A stretch of 64,000 bases of DNA. It comes from Bacteroidales bacterium (lineage in GTDB: Bacteria; Bacteroidota; Bacteroidia; Bacteroidales; UBA932). The stretch lies in NCBI GenBank assembly GCA_012522855.1, contig JAAYJQ010000019.1, forward strand, positions 83,466 through 147,465, written 5' to 3'. Numbering within the stretch: position 1 is the first letter of the stretch; every line of letters begins with the position of its first letter. The notes under the pieces were generated by a model. It worked only from the letters and a program-made list of their open reading frames with translations, was not told the DNA's origin and did not search any database. Positions 35,819 through 45,000 of this stretch are shown here, piece by piece. A program made the position numbers and the translations under genes.

Positions 35819-36868
35819 ATGAAAAAGATTGCAATTATAGGCTCGGGAATGATGGGCTCCGCCCTTGCCTTCCCGGCAAGAGAGAACGGCAACGAAGTGC
35901 GTCTGGTGGGCACTCCGCTGGACAGGGATATTATCGATGCTTGCATTAGGACAGGTCAGCATCTCAAATTCGACCGTCCCTTTCCGGAAGGGGTGAAGTA
36001 CTATCAGTTCGAACAGTGGCAGGAGGCTGTAGAGGGAGTGGACTTCGTAATCGGGGGAGTGTCTTCCTTCGGGGTGGACTGGTTCCTCACCGAAGTACTT
36101 GAGAAGCTCGACCCGGAAGTGCCGGTGATCTCTGTTACCAAAGGCCTTATGAATCTGGATGACGGCACCCTTGTTTCCTATCCCGAATATTGGCAGCGCG
36201 AGCTTGCAAAAAAAGGAATCATCAGAACAATCAATGCTATCGGAGGTCCTTGCACCAGTTATGAACTTGTCTTTCATGACCAGACCCAGGTGGCCTTCTG
36301 CGGAGCGGACACAGCCCAGATTAAGATGATCAAGGAGGCGATGCAGACCTCCTATTACCATATTTCCCTAACGAACGATGTCGTGGGCCTCGAAAGTGCC
36401 GTGGCGCTCAAGAACGGCTATGCGCTTGCCATTGCCATGACAATCGGCCTGGTGAATCGCCATCACGGCCCGGATGCGGGACTTCATTTCAATTCCCAGG
36501 CAGCAGCTTTCTATCAGGCGGTTAAGGAAATGCGACTGCTGCTGGAGATGCAGGGTGCTAGCCGCGACTGCGAAAACATAGGCATCGGCGACCTCTACGT
36601 TACCGTATATGGCGGCCGTACCCGCAAGGTGGGCATACTTCTCGGCGAAGGCAAAACCTATCAGGAAGTCCTTGATATCCTGGCCGGAGAAACCCTGGAG
36701 AGCCTTGTGGTCGCCCGGCGGGTCTATAACGCCATGGTCCGCAAAGCGGAACTCGGACAAGCGGACCTTCGGCAATTCCCCATGCTCTGCCATGCCGCGG
36801 CAGTGCTTGATCAGGGGAAAGACGCGGAACTTCCGTGGGAGTTGTTCACATTTGACCAGACAAAATAA
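35819..36868 (+). CDS. GpsA-like NAD(P)-dependent glycerol-3-phosphate dehydrogenase
   Basis: 349 residues, cytoplasmic, expected to make sn-glycerol-3-phosphate for lipids. The Rossmann motif IIGSGMMGSALAF is at the N-terminus, SVTKGLMN corresponds to the GpsA catalytic-loop TKG, GPCTSYELV to the GPs motif, and a Lys in VALKNGYALAIA to the catalytic KN. It differs from the standard (IGAGAWGTALA, GPNFA), so a paralogue with another 2-keto or polyol substrate is possible. The start is ATG 35819 (MKKIAIIG). A TATATTTG box lies 37 nt upstream. Confidence 0.8.
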   Translation: MKKIAIIGSGMMGSALAFPARENGNEVRLVGTPLDRDIIDACIRTGQHLKFDRPFPEGVKYYQFEQWQEAVEGVDFVIGGVSSFGVDWFLTEVLEKLDPEVPVISVTKGLMNLDDGTLVSYPEYWQRELAKKGIIRTINAIGGPCTSYELVFHDQTQVAFCGADTAQIKMIKEAMQTSYYHISLTNDVVGLESAVALKNGYALAIAMTIGLVNRHHGPDAGLHFNSQAAAFYQAVKEMRLLLEMQGASRDCENIGIGDLYVTVYGGRTRKVGILLGEGKTYQEVLDILAGETLESLVVARRVYNAMVRKAELGQADLRQFPMLCHAAAVLDQGKDAELPWELFTFDQTK

Positions 36869-36905
36869 CATCAGCTGATTTTAGTACACCATAAGAAATA
36901 ATAAT

Positions 36906-36937
36906 CCCCTCAAAACTAATAAGTTAGGAGGGGTTTT
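36906..36937. terminator. Bidirectional terminator
   Basis: CCCCTC (36906-36911) pairs with GAGGGG (36928-36933), with an inner AACT/AGTT pairing, followed by TTTT on the + strand. It lies between the dehydrogenase (+) and tRNA-Leu (-), whose 3' ends face each other. Confidence 0.75.
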
Positions 36938-36940
36938 GTG

Positions 36941-37021
36941 TGCGGGTGAAGGGACTCGAACCCATACGCGCGAGGCATCAGATCCTAAGTCTGACTTGTC
37001 TACCAATTTCAACACACCCGC
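36941..37021 (-). tRNA. tRNA-Leu (anticodon TAG)
   Basis: The minus strand folds to a cloverleaf: acceptor GCGGGTG/CACCCGC with A discriminator, D-arm with TTGGTAGA, anticodon stem TCAGA/TCTGA around loop CTTAGGA (anticodon TAG), a long variable arm as expected for Leu, and T-loop GGGTTCGAGTCCC. The CCA end is not encoded, as is common in the phylum. Confidence 0.96.
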
Positions 37022-37176
37022 AAAACCTTCCGGAAGGCCCGTAACAGGGGCCCGTCGCCAAGGCAGACAATTGGAAGCCGTCTGCCTCCGTGTCCGGAAG
37101 GAGTGCAAATTTAATGACAAAATCGGAATCTGCAAAGTCGCGGATTCCGATTCAGGTATGGGTATGTGGTTTCAAA

Positions 37177-37371
37177 TTACTGCTCTTCTTCACGCTGGAG
37201 GCGTTCCTTGTAGATGGCTTTCATCCGAGCGGCCCTCTTCTTCACGGATGGCTTCTCGAAGGACTTGCGAGCCCGCAGTTCGCGGATCGCGCCGGTTTTC
37301 TCGAATTTTCTCTTGAATCTCTTCAGAGCTCTATCGATGTTTTCGCCTTCCTTGACGGGAACGATGATCAT
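37177..37371 (-). CDS. rpsU: Small ribosomal subunit protein bS21
   Basis: A 64-residue basic 30S protein (VPVKEGENIDRALKRFKRK, then RARKSFEKPSVKKRAAR). In Bacteroidota, bS21 with bS6 and bS18 hides the 3' end of 16S rRNA, so most mRNAs lack an SD. Here the mRNA has an unusually strong one (GGAGGT at 37381-37386, 9 nt before ATG), which fits a model where free ribosomes short of bS21 translate rpsU preferentially. A full promoter lies upstream at 37404-37435. Confidence 0.97.
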   Translation of the reverse strand: MIIVPVKEGENIDRALKRFKRKFEKTGAIRELRARKSFEKPSVKKRAARMKAIYKERLQREEEQ

Positions 37372-37380
37372 AACTTTACC

Positions 37381-37388
37381 ACCTCCTT
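37381..37388 (-). promoter_or_regulatory. Strong Shine-Dalgarno of rpsU
   Basis: The minus strand reads AAGGAGGT, then 9 nt, then ATG. It is a perfect anti-SD match and rare in this window. Confidence 0.9.
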
Positions 37389-37403
37389 TTTCTTTTGCGG
37401 GTG

Positions 37404-37435
37404 CAAAGGTAGAAAAAAATCATTTATTTTTCAAA
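37404..37435 (-). promoter_or_regulatory. rpsU promoter
   Basis: On the minus strand TTTG (37435-37432), 20 nt, then TACCTTTG (37411-37404). The predicted leader to ATG 37371 is about 28 nt. Confidence 0.85.
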
Positions 37436-38133
37436 ATATTCATAAAAGTTTCCATCCCCTTCGTCGCGACTTCCTTGATGTGATGGACCCGGCTGTCGGA
37501 CACCGGCACATCTTGGGGGTCGATGATGTAGATGGGCACGCCCGCGCCGGCATAACGATACAGCCCTGCGGCGGGATAGACATTCAGGGAAGTTCCCACG
37601 ATCAATATGATGTTCGCCTCCATGACGAGGTCGATCGCTTTCCCGATGCTCGGTACGGCCTCTCCGAAAAATACAATGTGCGGCCGGAGTTGGGAGCCGT
37701 TCGGGGCTTTATCCCCGAGATGGATTTCACCGTAGCCGATGTCGAAGACTTCTTTTTCGGAAAACCCGTCCTGATCGTTGAAGCTGTTTTCGGGACGGAC
37801 TTTGGTCATCTCTCCGTGCAGATGGAGCACCCGGGTGCTGCCTGCCCTTTCGTGCAGATTGTCCACGTTCTGGGTGATCACCGCTACATCGTAGTCCTGC
37901 TCGAGACCGGCGATGGCGAGGTGCGCGGCATTCGGCTGCACTTCTTGCAGCTGTTTGCGTCGAACGTTGTAGAAATCGAGGACGAGTTTCCGATCCCGGT
38001 ACCATCCGTCGATGGATGCTACATCGTAGGGGTCGTATTGGTCCCAGAGTCCGCCGTGGTCTCTGAATGTCTTGATGCCGCTTTCCGCGCTCACGCCCGC
38101 GCCGGTGAGGACGACGATTTTCTTCTTGCTCAT
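37420..38133 (-). CDS. cobB: Sirtuin-type NAD-dependent protein deacylase
   Basis: A 237-residue Sir2 enzyme that removes acyl groups from lysine using NAD. Motifs are VVLTGAGVSAESGI with TFR, ITQNVDNLH, the catalytic His in LHLHGE, and IVGTSLNVYPAAG. The YxxR pair typical of desuccinylase/demalonylase (class III) sirtuins is present (FYNVRR). The zinc-binding Cys quartet is absent: there is no Cys in the whole protein, as in related Bacteroidota proteins. The rpsU promoter overlaps its 3' end. Confidence 0.92.
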   Translation of the reverse strand: MSKKKIVVLTGAGVSAESGIKTFRDHGGLWDQYDPYDVASIDGWYRDRKLVLDFYNVRRKQLQEVQPNAAHLAIAGLEQDYDVAVITQNVDNLHERAGSTRVLHLHGEMTKVRPENSFNDQDGFSEKEVFDIGYGEIHLGDKAPNGSQLRPHIVFFGEAVPSIGKAIDLVMEANIILIVGTSLNVYPAAGLYRYAGAGVPIYIIDPQDVPVSDSRVHHIKEVATKGMETFMNILKNK

Positions 38134-38141
38134 ATTACTTG

Positions 38142-39290
38142 TTACTTGAAATAGGTGTTGCGAAGCCAGTATTCAAATAGCGGGTCCAGGATGACTGGCT
38201 TCTCTTCCGGCCCCGTGAAGGAGAGGATCTCCTTCTTCATCAGCGCGTCCTTCAGCCGCTTCACGTTCGCTGAAGAATTGAGGGAATACTTCCGGATCAC
38301 CTCCGACGTGCTGAACTTGGTGAAGCCGTCGATGATGGCTTTCAGCAGACCGATCTGAAAGGTGGTGAGGTCGTTCATAGCGGCGATGAAGCGTCCCCGG
38401 TGGATCGCGATCATCATGTCGAGAGCTTCCAGCAGGACGGGCTCCATGATATAGCCCTTTGACAGGGAATCACAGATCGAGGTGAAGTGGTTGATGTAGA
38501 ACAGGTTGCATTTGAACAACCTGCAGGCGCCCGCGAGCAGGTCCCGGTCGATGACCTTGCCGCTGGCAAGGAAACCCTTGATGACGTGTTCGATGATTTC
38601 TTTCTCGTGGACGGTGCTGAGCGGAACCCGTTCAAATCTACGGTAGAAGAAATGCCGCTTGACGAAGATGCTTTCCATTGCATTGACCTGCGAGCCGGAA
38701 AACAGATACGAGAAGTTCCGAACACCCTGTTCTTTCATTTCGTCCATCACCGCTTCCATGGCCTTGAACAGTTTCTCTCCGTTTTCCGTCAAGTCCAGAT
38801 TCTGAAATTCCTCGATGATGAAGAACATCCGGTCACCCCGGTCCGCGGCGATCCGGTAGGGGAGCCGCAGCAGGGCCTCCAGATCTCGGTCGTCCAGATC
38901 CCAATTCGTCGAAAGAATGGCGTCCGTCTCTGAAAAGGCTTTCCGGTCGAAAACGAAATGCGTCCCGGCCAGATAACGGCCCATGAGCGCTTCATATTCA
39001 TCCGGAGTCGAGGCGGTCATTCGGATGACATTGTTTCCGAATCGTTTGAGGAAGGATTCGAGCGAACGGATGTCCAGGGCAGTCATTTCTCCGGTGTAGA
39101 ATTGCGTTCCCCGCATTCTAAGGTTCATGAAAGTCTGCTGGATGAGCGAGCGTTTTCCGGTCCCGACCGGTTCCCATAGCGCCACGTTCTCGCCTTGACC
39201 GAGAAGATTGCTCAGAATCATGCAATCTTCCTTTCGGCCGATGAAATGTTGGCCGGTTACGTACTTGTTGTACAGAAAGGGGCTGTCCAT
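38142..39290 (-). CDS. AAA-type ATPase with degenerate Walker A
   Basis: A 382-residue P-loop protein of the archaeal-ATPase/MNS-like group. N-terminal FIGRKEDC is the usual lead-in, the Walker A is EPVGTGKRSL (Arg where Ser/Thr usually follows Lys), the Walker B-like strand is MFFIIEEFQN (EE for DE), and a sensor-like YLFSGSQVNAM follows. The C-terminal 80 residues look like a winged helix (LLKAIIDGFTKFSTSEVIRKYSLN). These proteins are common in Bacteroidales with unknown targets. The sirtuin starts 8 nt downstream. Confidence 0.75.
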   Translation of the reverse strand: MDSPFLYNKYVTGQHFIGRKEDCMILSNLLGQGENVALWEPVGTGKRSLIQQTFMNLRMRGTQFYTGEMTALDIRSLESFLKRFGNNVIRMTASTPDEYEALMGRYLAGTHFVFDRKAFSETDAILSTNWDLDDRDLEALLRLPYRIAADRGDRMFFIIEEFQNLDLTENGEKLFKAMEAVMDEMKEQGVRNFSYLFSGSQVNAMESIFVKRHFFYRRFERVPLSTVHEKEIIEHVIKGFLASGKVIDRDLLAGACRLFKCNLFYINHFTSICDSLSKGYIMEPVLLEALDMMIAIHRGRFIAAMNDLTTFQIGLLKAIIDGFTKFSTSEVIRKYSLNSSANVKRLKDALMKKEILSFTGPEEKPVILDPLFEYWLRNTYFK

Positions 39291-39361
39291 GGGGAAAACA
39301 TTTTTGTTATTACAAATTTACACAAAAGATTCCGATCCGGGAAGGCAATTTTGAAAATAAT

Positions 39362-39392
39362 TTTGCGAATTGGATGAAAATGTCTATTTTTG
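39362..39392 (+). promoter_or_regulatory. Promoter of rplU-rpmA-serS
   Basis: TTTG (39362-39365), 19 nt, TATTTTTG (39385-39392). Start is near 39397, leaving a leader of about 80 nt before rplU. Confidence 0.85.
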
Positions 39393-39396
39393 CAAT

Positions 39397-39477
39397 CCGT
39401 TTTATGGCCGCGGAGCATTTTCAAGGGCTGCGGAAAGGCAGACGCTTGCGGCTGAAACTTTAATAAAGTTTTGTTTT
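39397..39477 (+). promoter_or_regulatory. Possible structured bL21 leader
   Basis: The 80-nt leader contains a foldable element: GGCCGC near 39406 can pair with GCGGCT near 39450, enclosing a second GGGCTGCGG segment, then an AT-rich stretch leads to ATG. This could be an autoregulatory ribosomal-protein leader; I cannot match it to a named family. Confidence 0.35.
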
Positions 39478-39789
39478 ATGTATGCAATTGTAGACATTGC
39501 AGGCCAGCAGTTCAAGGTGGAAGCCGGAAAAGAGCTCTTTGTGAACCGTCTGAGCGCGGCCAAGGATACTTCCGTCGAATTCGATAAGGTACTGCTGATC
39601 GACACCGAGGGGAAGATACAACTCGGTGCTCCGTATGTCAAAGGCGCCGTGGTCAAGGCAACCGTTTTAGATGACGATGTCAAAGCCGACAAGGTGCTTG
39701 TATTCAAGAAAATACGTCGCAAGGGATTCCAGAAGCTCAACGGCCATCGCCAGAAGCTGACGAAAATCCGCATCGATGCGATCGCTTAA
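39478..39789 (+). CDS. rplU: Large ribosomal subunit protein bL21
   Basis: A 103-residue 50S protein. [20 protein letters not shown], the VLLID segment and the C-terminal [16 protein letters not shown] are the family marks. The start is ATG 39478; the frame is open upstream to 39370, but that part is leader. Followed by rpmA after 17 nt. Confidence 0.98.
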   Translation: MYAIVDIAGQQFKVEAGKELFVNRLSAAKDTSVEFDKVLLIDTEGKIQLGAPYVKGAVVKATVLDDDVKADKVLVFKKIRRKGFQKLNGHRQKLTKIRIDAIA

Positions 39790-39792
39790 TTC

Positions 39793-39798
39793 AGGAGG
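39793..39798 (+). promoter_or_regulatory. Strong Shine-Dalgarno of rpmA
   Basis: AGGAGG, 8 nt before ATG 39807. It is one of only two canonical start-site SDs noticed in the window. Confidence 0.85.
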
Positions 39799-39806
39799 AA
39801 AAGATT

Positions 39807-40067
39807 ATGGCACACAAAAAAGGACAATCCAGTTCAAAGAACGGCCGTGAGTCTCATTCCAAAAGACTCGGCGTCAAGAAATTCGGTGGAGAGGTCGTGA
39901 AAGCCGGCAACATCATCATCCGCCAGAGAGGTACGGTCCACTGCGCGGACAGGAATGTGGGGATGGGCAGGGATCATACCTTGTATGCGTTGGTTGACGG
40001 AACGGTCAAGTTCACCAAAAAGAAAGAAAACAAGTCTTACGTATCTGTAATACCTTTCGAAAACTAA
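39807..40067 (+). CDS. rpmA: Large ribosomal subunit protein bL27
   Basis: An 86-residue 50S protein near the peptidyl transferase centre. [20 protein letters not shown] is the typical N-terminus, [20 protein letters not shown] the core. Unlike Firmicutes L27 it needs no N-terminal processing (the mature-type AHKK follows Met). serS begins directly after the stop. Confidence 0.98.
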   Translation: MAHKKGQSSSKNGRESHSKRLGVKKFGGEVVKAGNIIIRQRGTVHCADRNVGMGRDHTLYALVDGTVKFTKKKENKSYVSVIPFEN

Positions 40068-41339
40068 ATGCTGACCATAAAAACGCTCCGCGACAATCCG
40101 GAGCATGTGATTGAGAAGCTCGCGGTCAAGAATTTTGATGCGCGAGTTATTGTTGAAAGGGTGCTCGAACTGGATGCCAACCGAAGAGGACTCCAGACCG
40201 AGAGTGACGCCCTTGTCGCGCGGCAAAAAGTGAAGTCCGCGCAGATCGGCGCGTTAATGAAGGCAGGCAAGCGGGACGAGGCGGAAGCCGCGAAGTCGGA
40301 AGTGACCGCCCTCAAGGAGAAATCTTCGGCGCTGCTGGCGCAGGCCGATCAAAACAACCGGGAATTGGAAGAACAACTCCTGCTGCTTCCCAACTTGCCC
40401 TGCGACCTTGTCGCCCCCGGCAAGGGTGCCGAGGACAATCAGATCGTGAAGACGGGCGGACCGGAAGCGCATCTTCCGAAGGGCGCTCTGCCGCACTGGG
40501 ATCTTGCCCGGAAATACGACATCATTGACTTCGACCTGGGTGTCAAGGTCACCGGAGCTGGATTTCCGGTGTACAAGGGCAAGGGCGCGAAACTCCAGCG
40601 TGCCCTCATCAATTTCTTCCTCGACGTCAACACGGCGGCAGGTTATAAAGAAATTGAGCCGCCCGTGATGGTGAATGCGGCTTCGGGTTTCGGCACCGGA
40701 CAGCTGCCCGATAAGGAAGGGCAGATGTACCATATGGAACTGGACGATTTTTACATGGTTCCCACGGCTGAGGTTCCATTGACGAACCTCTACAGGGACA
40801 TGATTCTGACCGAGGATCAGTTTCCCCAGAAAATCACGGCCTACACGCCCTGTTTCCGCCGCGAAGCGGGTTCCTACGGCAAGGATGTCCGCGGGCTCAA
40901 CCGACTGCATCAGTTCGATAAGGTAGAGATCGTGCGCATCGAAAAGCCGGAGAATTCGTATGCCGCCTTGGACGAGATGATCGCCCATGTCGAGGGTATC
41001 GTGAACCGGCTCGGTTTGAAGTACCGGATTCTGCGGCTCTGCGGCGGCGATTTGAGTTTCACCTCGGCCATCACCTACGATTTCGAGCTCTGGTCCGCCG
41101 CGCAAGAACGCTGGCTGGAGATTTCCTCGGTTTCCAATTTCGAAACCTTCCAGTCCAACCGGCTGCGTTTGCGCTACCGTGACGAAAACGGCAAGACGCA
41201 GCTTTGCCACACCTTGAACGGAAGCTCGCTGGCCCTGCCCCGAGTGGTCGCCGCCTTGTTGGAAGACAACGAGACCGAGGACGGGATCGTGATCCCGGAA
41301 GTCTTGCGTCCCTATACGGGTTTTGACAAGATTGACTGA
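40068..41339 (+). CDS. serS: Seryl-tRNA synthetase
   Basis: 423 residues. An N-terminal tRNA-binding coiled-coil arm (about 30-100; AGKRDEAEAAKSEVTALKEK) is followed by the class II core: motif 2 in CFRREAGSYGKDVRG and motif 3 in LNGSSLALPRVVAALLE, with the serine-pocket stretch TAEVPLTNLYRD. Cytoplasmic, charges tRNA-Ser and feeds tRNA-Sec if present. The start codon abuts the rpmA stop with no gap, so it depends on read-through of ribosomes from rpmA. Confidence 0.98.
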   Translation: MLTIKTLRDNPEHVIEKLAVKNFDARVIVERVLELDANRRGLQTESDALVARQKVKSAQIGALMKAGKRDEAEAAKSEVTALKEKSSALLAQADQNNRELEEQLLLLPNLPCDLVAPGKGAEDNQIVKTGGPEAHLPKGALPHWDLARKYDIIDFDLGVKVTGAGFPVYKGKGAKLQRALINFFLDVNTAAGYKEIEPPVMVNAASGFGTGQLPDKEGQMYHMELDDFYMVPTAEVPLTNLYRDMILTEDQFPQKITAYTPCFRREAGSYGKDVRGLNRLHQFDKVEIVRIEKPENSYAALDEMIAHVEGIVNRLGLKYRILRLCGGDLSFTSAITYDFELWSAAQERWLEISSVSNFETFQSNRLRLRYRDENGKTQLCHTLNGSSLALPRVVAALLEDNETEDGIVIPEVLRPYTGFDKID

Positions 41340-41360
41340 TTTTTGTAACTTTACTCCTCA

Positions 41361-41915
41361 ATGAAAAAGGAGAAAACGATACTCGGAATCGACCCCGGAA
41401 CCAATATCCTTGGCTTCGGGGTCATTCACATCGACGCGAAGGGGCCCCGTTTCGTGTCGATGGGGGTGATCGATCTCCGGAAAGAAACCGATCCTTTCGA
41501 CAAATTGCGTCGCATCCACTCCGAGGTGGGCGCCCTGTGCGACAAGTACAATCCCGATGACCTATCGATCGAATCTCCGTTCATGGGGAAGAACGCCCAG
41601 GTCACCCTTAAGCTCGGAAGGGCGCAAGGGGCTGCCATAGTCGCTGCCGCGATCCGGAATATTCCTGTCTATGAATATGCGCCCCGCAAGGCAAAGACGG
41701 CGATTTGCGGGAACGGAGCCGCTTCGAAGGAGCAGGTTTCTCTGATGGTGCAGAAGACCTTGCAGGTCGAACTCGACCCCCGTCATCTGGACGCGACGGA
41801 TGCCCTGGCCATCGCCCTTTGTCATTATTATCAGCAGGAAAGCCCCTTGACGAATATCGGAGGCCGTTCAAGCTGGGAGAAATTCGTCCGGGCGAATCCG
41901 GATCGCGTCAAATAA
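41361..41915 (+). CDS. ruvC: Holliday junction resolvase RuvC
   Basis: A 184-residue RNase-H-fold nuclease that cuts Holliday junctions with RuvAB. Acidic catalytic residues: Asp in GIDPGTNILGFG, Glu in LSIESPFMGKNAQ, and the C-terminal pair in LDATDALAIALCH. The C-terminus extends about 20 residues past the usual end (GGRSSWEKFVRANPDRVK). A weak -7-like TAACTTTA lies at 41346-41353 (7 nt before ATG). The gene is 21 nt after serS. Confidence 0.96.
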   Translation: MKKEKTILGIDPGTNILGFGVIHIDAKGPRFVSMGVIDLRKETDPFDKLRRIHSEVGALCDKYNPDDLSIESPFMGKNAQVTLKLGRAQGAAIVAAAIRNIPVYEYAPRKAKTAICGNGAASKEQVSLMVQKTLQVELDPRHLDATDALAIALCHYYQQESPLTNIGGRSSWEKFVRANPDRVK

Positions 41916-42021
41916 AAAGTCGTCATTTCTATCTTTTTCTTGCTGCGGATTAAACCTTTTCACGGTTATATTGTCAAAAACAGTGAAATTAGTTAGTAGC
42001 GTTTATTATTATCGTGTTCTT

Positions 42022-45000
42022 ATGAATCAAGCTTTCAAGAAATTCGCAGCCGCGATTTTCTCTCTTGTGCTGACGTGCACCTTTTCATTTGCCCAGTCGC
42101 GCGGTCAGGTTACTATCGTGCTTTCCGATTCCTCCAATGATGAAGCCGTCGGTTTCGCGACGGTTTCCTTGACGAGAGTGGGGGAAGAAAAACCATACAA
42201 ATATGCCCTGAGCGATTCCAAGGGCAAGGCGGTCATTGATCGGGTGCAGCGCGGAAAGTATGTCCTAAAAGCGGAATTGTTGGGGTACAAGAATTTCACG
42301 AAAGAAATCGAAGTCTCCGGAAACTTGGATCTGGGCACGGTTAAAATGGATCTGGACAAGGAGATGCTGGACGCCGCCAGCGTTTCCGCTATTGGAAATC
42401 CCATTTTGGTCAAGAAGGATACGATCGAATACAACGCGTCTTCTTACAGAACGACTGAAAATGATATGCTGGAAGACTTGCTCAAGAAGCTTCCGGGCGT
42501 GGAAGTTTCCGAGGATGGAAGCGTGACGGCGAACGGGGAGCGGATTACCAAGATCACGATCGACGGAAAGACTTTCTTCTTGGATGACCCGCAGCTTGCG
42601 ACCAAGAATCTTCCCGCCAAGATGGTCGAGAAAGTGAAGGTCGTAAAGAAAAAATCCGAACAGGCTGAATTCACCGGTATCGATGACGGAAACGAAGAGA
42701 CGGTGATCGACCTGGTCGTCAATAGAGACATGATGAACGGTATCTTCGGCAATGTCTCCGGGGGAGTAGGGCACGATCTTCCGGAGGCGCCCCTGAAATT
42801 TTCAGACGGTGACCTTCGCTATCAGTCCGGCGGCTTCATCGGACGATTCTCGGATAAGAGCCAGATCAGCCTCATCATGAACGGCAACAACACAAACAAC
42901 CGGGGCTTCAATGACATTTCCGGCGGCATGATGCGCGGCATGATGGGTGGCGGCGGTATGGGCCGCGGTGGCCGCGGTGGTGGCGGTGGTGGCTTTGGTG
43001 GCGGCAGCGGAATCACGCGTTCCTGGATGGGAGGACTCAACGGTGCTCTGGATCTTTTTGACGACGACATGCAGCTTGGCGGAAACTATGTGTACAACAC
43101 TTCGAACAGCACGGTCGAGGAGCAGAGCGTGAGGGAGAACTATCTGGAGGACGGGTCAGTCTTAACCTACAACAACGGTTTGACGAAGCCGGGTTTCAAC
43201 ATATCCGGCTCCGACGGACACCGTTTCGGTATGCGTCTGGAACACAAGTTTTCGGAGAACACCTCCATCCTTTTTCAGCCGCAGGTGAATTTCGGAACCG
43301 GAGACTACCGGCAATTCTCTGACTTCAATACCTACCGCAGACAGGGTTCCGATTCCCATATGACCAACAACGGATTCAACAGCAACTTCGGCAGCAACAA
43401 GAACTGGCAGACAAACGGCTCTCTGCTGTTCCGGCAGCGTCTCGGGCTTCCGGGAAGAACGGTTTCTTTGATGACGAACTACAGTCTGGGTAACAACAAC
43501 CTGGACGGTTACAACCAGTCTCTGACCGAGACCTTCGGAAAGGACGGGGTTTCTACGGGCAAGGATATCGTCAACCAGCGGTTCGACCAGTTGTCCCGGA
43601 ACTCCTCCTTCAGCAGCCGTCTGGTCTATACCGAACCGCTCGGCGCCGGATTCTACGCCGAGGCCAACTACAGTTATAGCTGGAGCCAGAACCGATCGGA
43701 GAAGACCACGTACAACAGCGGCAGCAACGACGGTTTCGGCATGGAAAACCAACCCTATGTCAGGGCCGGGGAAACTCCGGATGCTACCTATTCCAACAGC
43801 ATCCTCAACCGGTATCAGACCCATCAGGCCGGAACGAACCTGCAGTTCCAGAATGAGAATCTGCGCGCGCAGATCGGTGTCTCGGTCATACCCACCATCA
43901 CCCACAACGAGACGGACGGAAAGACGTATGACAGCAAGGTCGTGAACTGGGCTCCCTCCGCCATGCTCAGGTACGAGATGAATGACAACTCCAACATCAG
44001 GGTTACCTACAACGGTCGTTCCTCCCAACCTTCCACCTCGCAGTTGATGCCGGTTCCCGACAACTCGAATCCGCTGAATATCTCGCTGGGTAATCCGTAT
44101 CTCCATCCCTACTTCAATCACAATCTTCGCACCGAGTTCCGCATGACGAACCGGCAGACGTTCTTTACGATCAACGCCGAGGTCGGGGGAGGCTTCGTTC
44201 AGGATCCCATCGTCTCTTCGATCTGGTACGATTCGAAGAGCGCGCAGTATTCCCTACCCGTCAACGGCCCGGCCTCGAAGAACGGAAACGCGCGGCTGAC
44301 CATCAGCGCTCCTTTCGGACAATCCAACTTCTCGATCAGCTCGACGACCAATTCCAATTTCTCGCAAGCTTCTTCCTACGTTGGTAAAAGCGCTTTCGAC
44401 ATGTCATCCTACGACAGCGACGGAGACGGGATTTTCGACGACTACGATAGCTTCCATCAAGATTACCCGGATCTGGGCCAATCGAATCTGTTTTCCGAAA
44501 ACAAGACCCGGAACCTCAGTTTCAACGAACGCTTGCGGCTCACGTACCGGAATGATTTCGTGAACATCGAACTCGGCGGAAGCACCCGGATGAGCAAATC
44601 CTGGTACACCCTGGCCAGTTCTACGAACCTGACGACCTGGACCAACCAAATCAACGGAGAGATGACCTGGACTCTTCCGAGCAACTTGGAATTCCAGGCC
44701 AGCGCGAATTACAACTGGTACCGCGGCTACACGACTCCCCAGGAAGCCGAGATCATCCTGAACGCGGAATTGAACAAAGGCTTGTTCAAAAACCAGTTCA
44801 CCCTTTCGCTGCGCGCCTACGACATTCTGAACCAGGCGAAGAACCTGCTTGTGACGGATGCTTCCAACTACCATCAGGAGGTGCGAAACAACACCCTCGG
44901 GCGTTACGTCATCGTGTCTCTGACCTACCGCTTCGGCACATTCAGCGGCCGAGGGGGGAGGGGCGGTTTCCGGGGCCCGGGACGTGGCCCCGGCGGTCCC

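Noticed and set aside
42940..43015. Gly-codon-rich run as a CRISPR or tandem repeat array
   Set aside because: It is in-frame coding sequence for a Gly-rich receptor loop without regular spacers.
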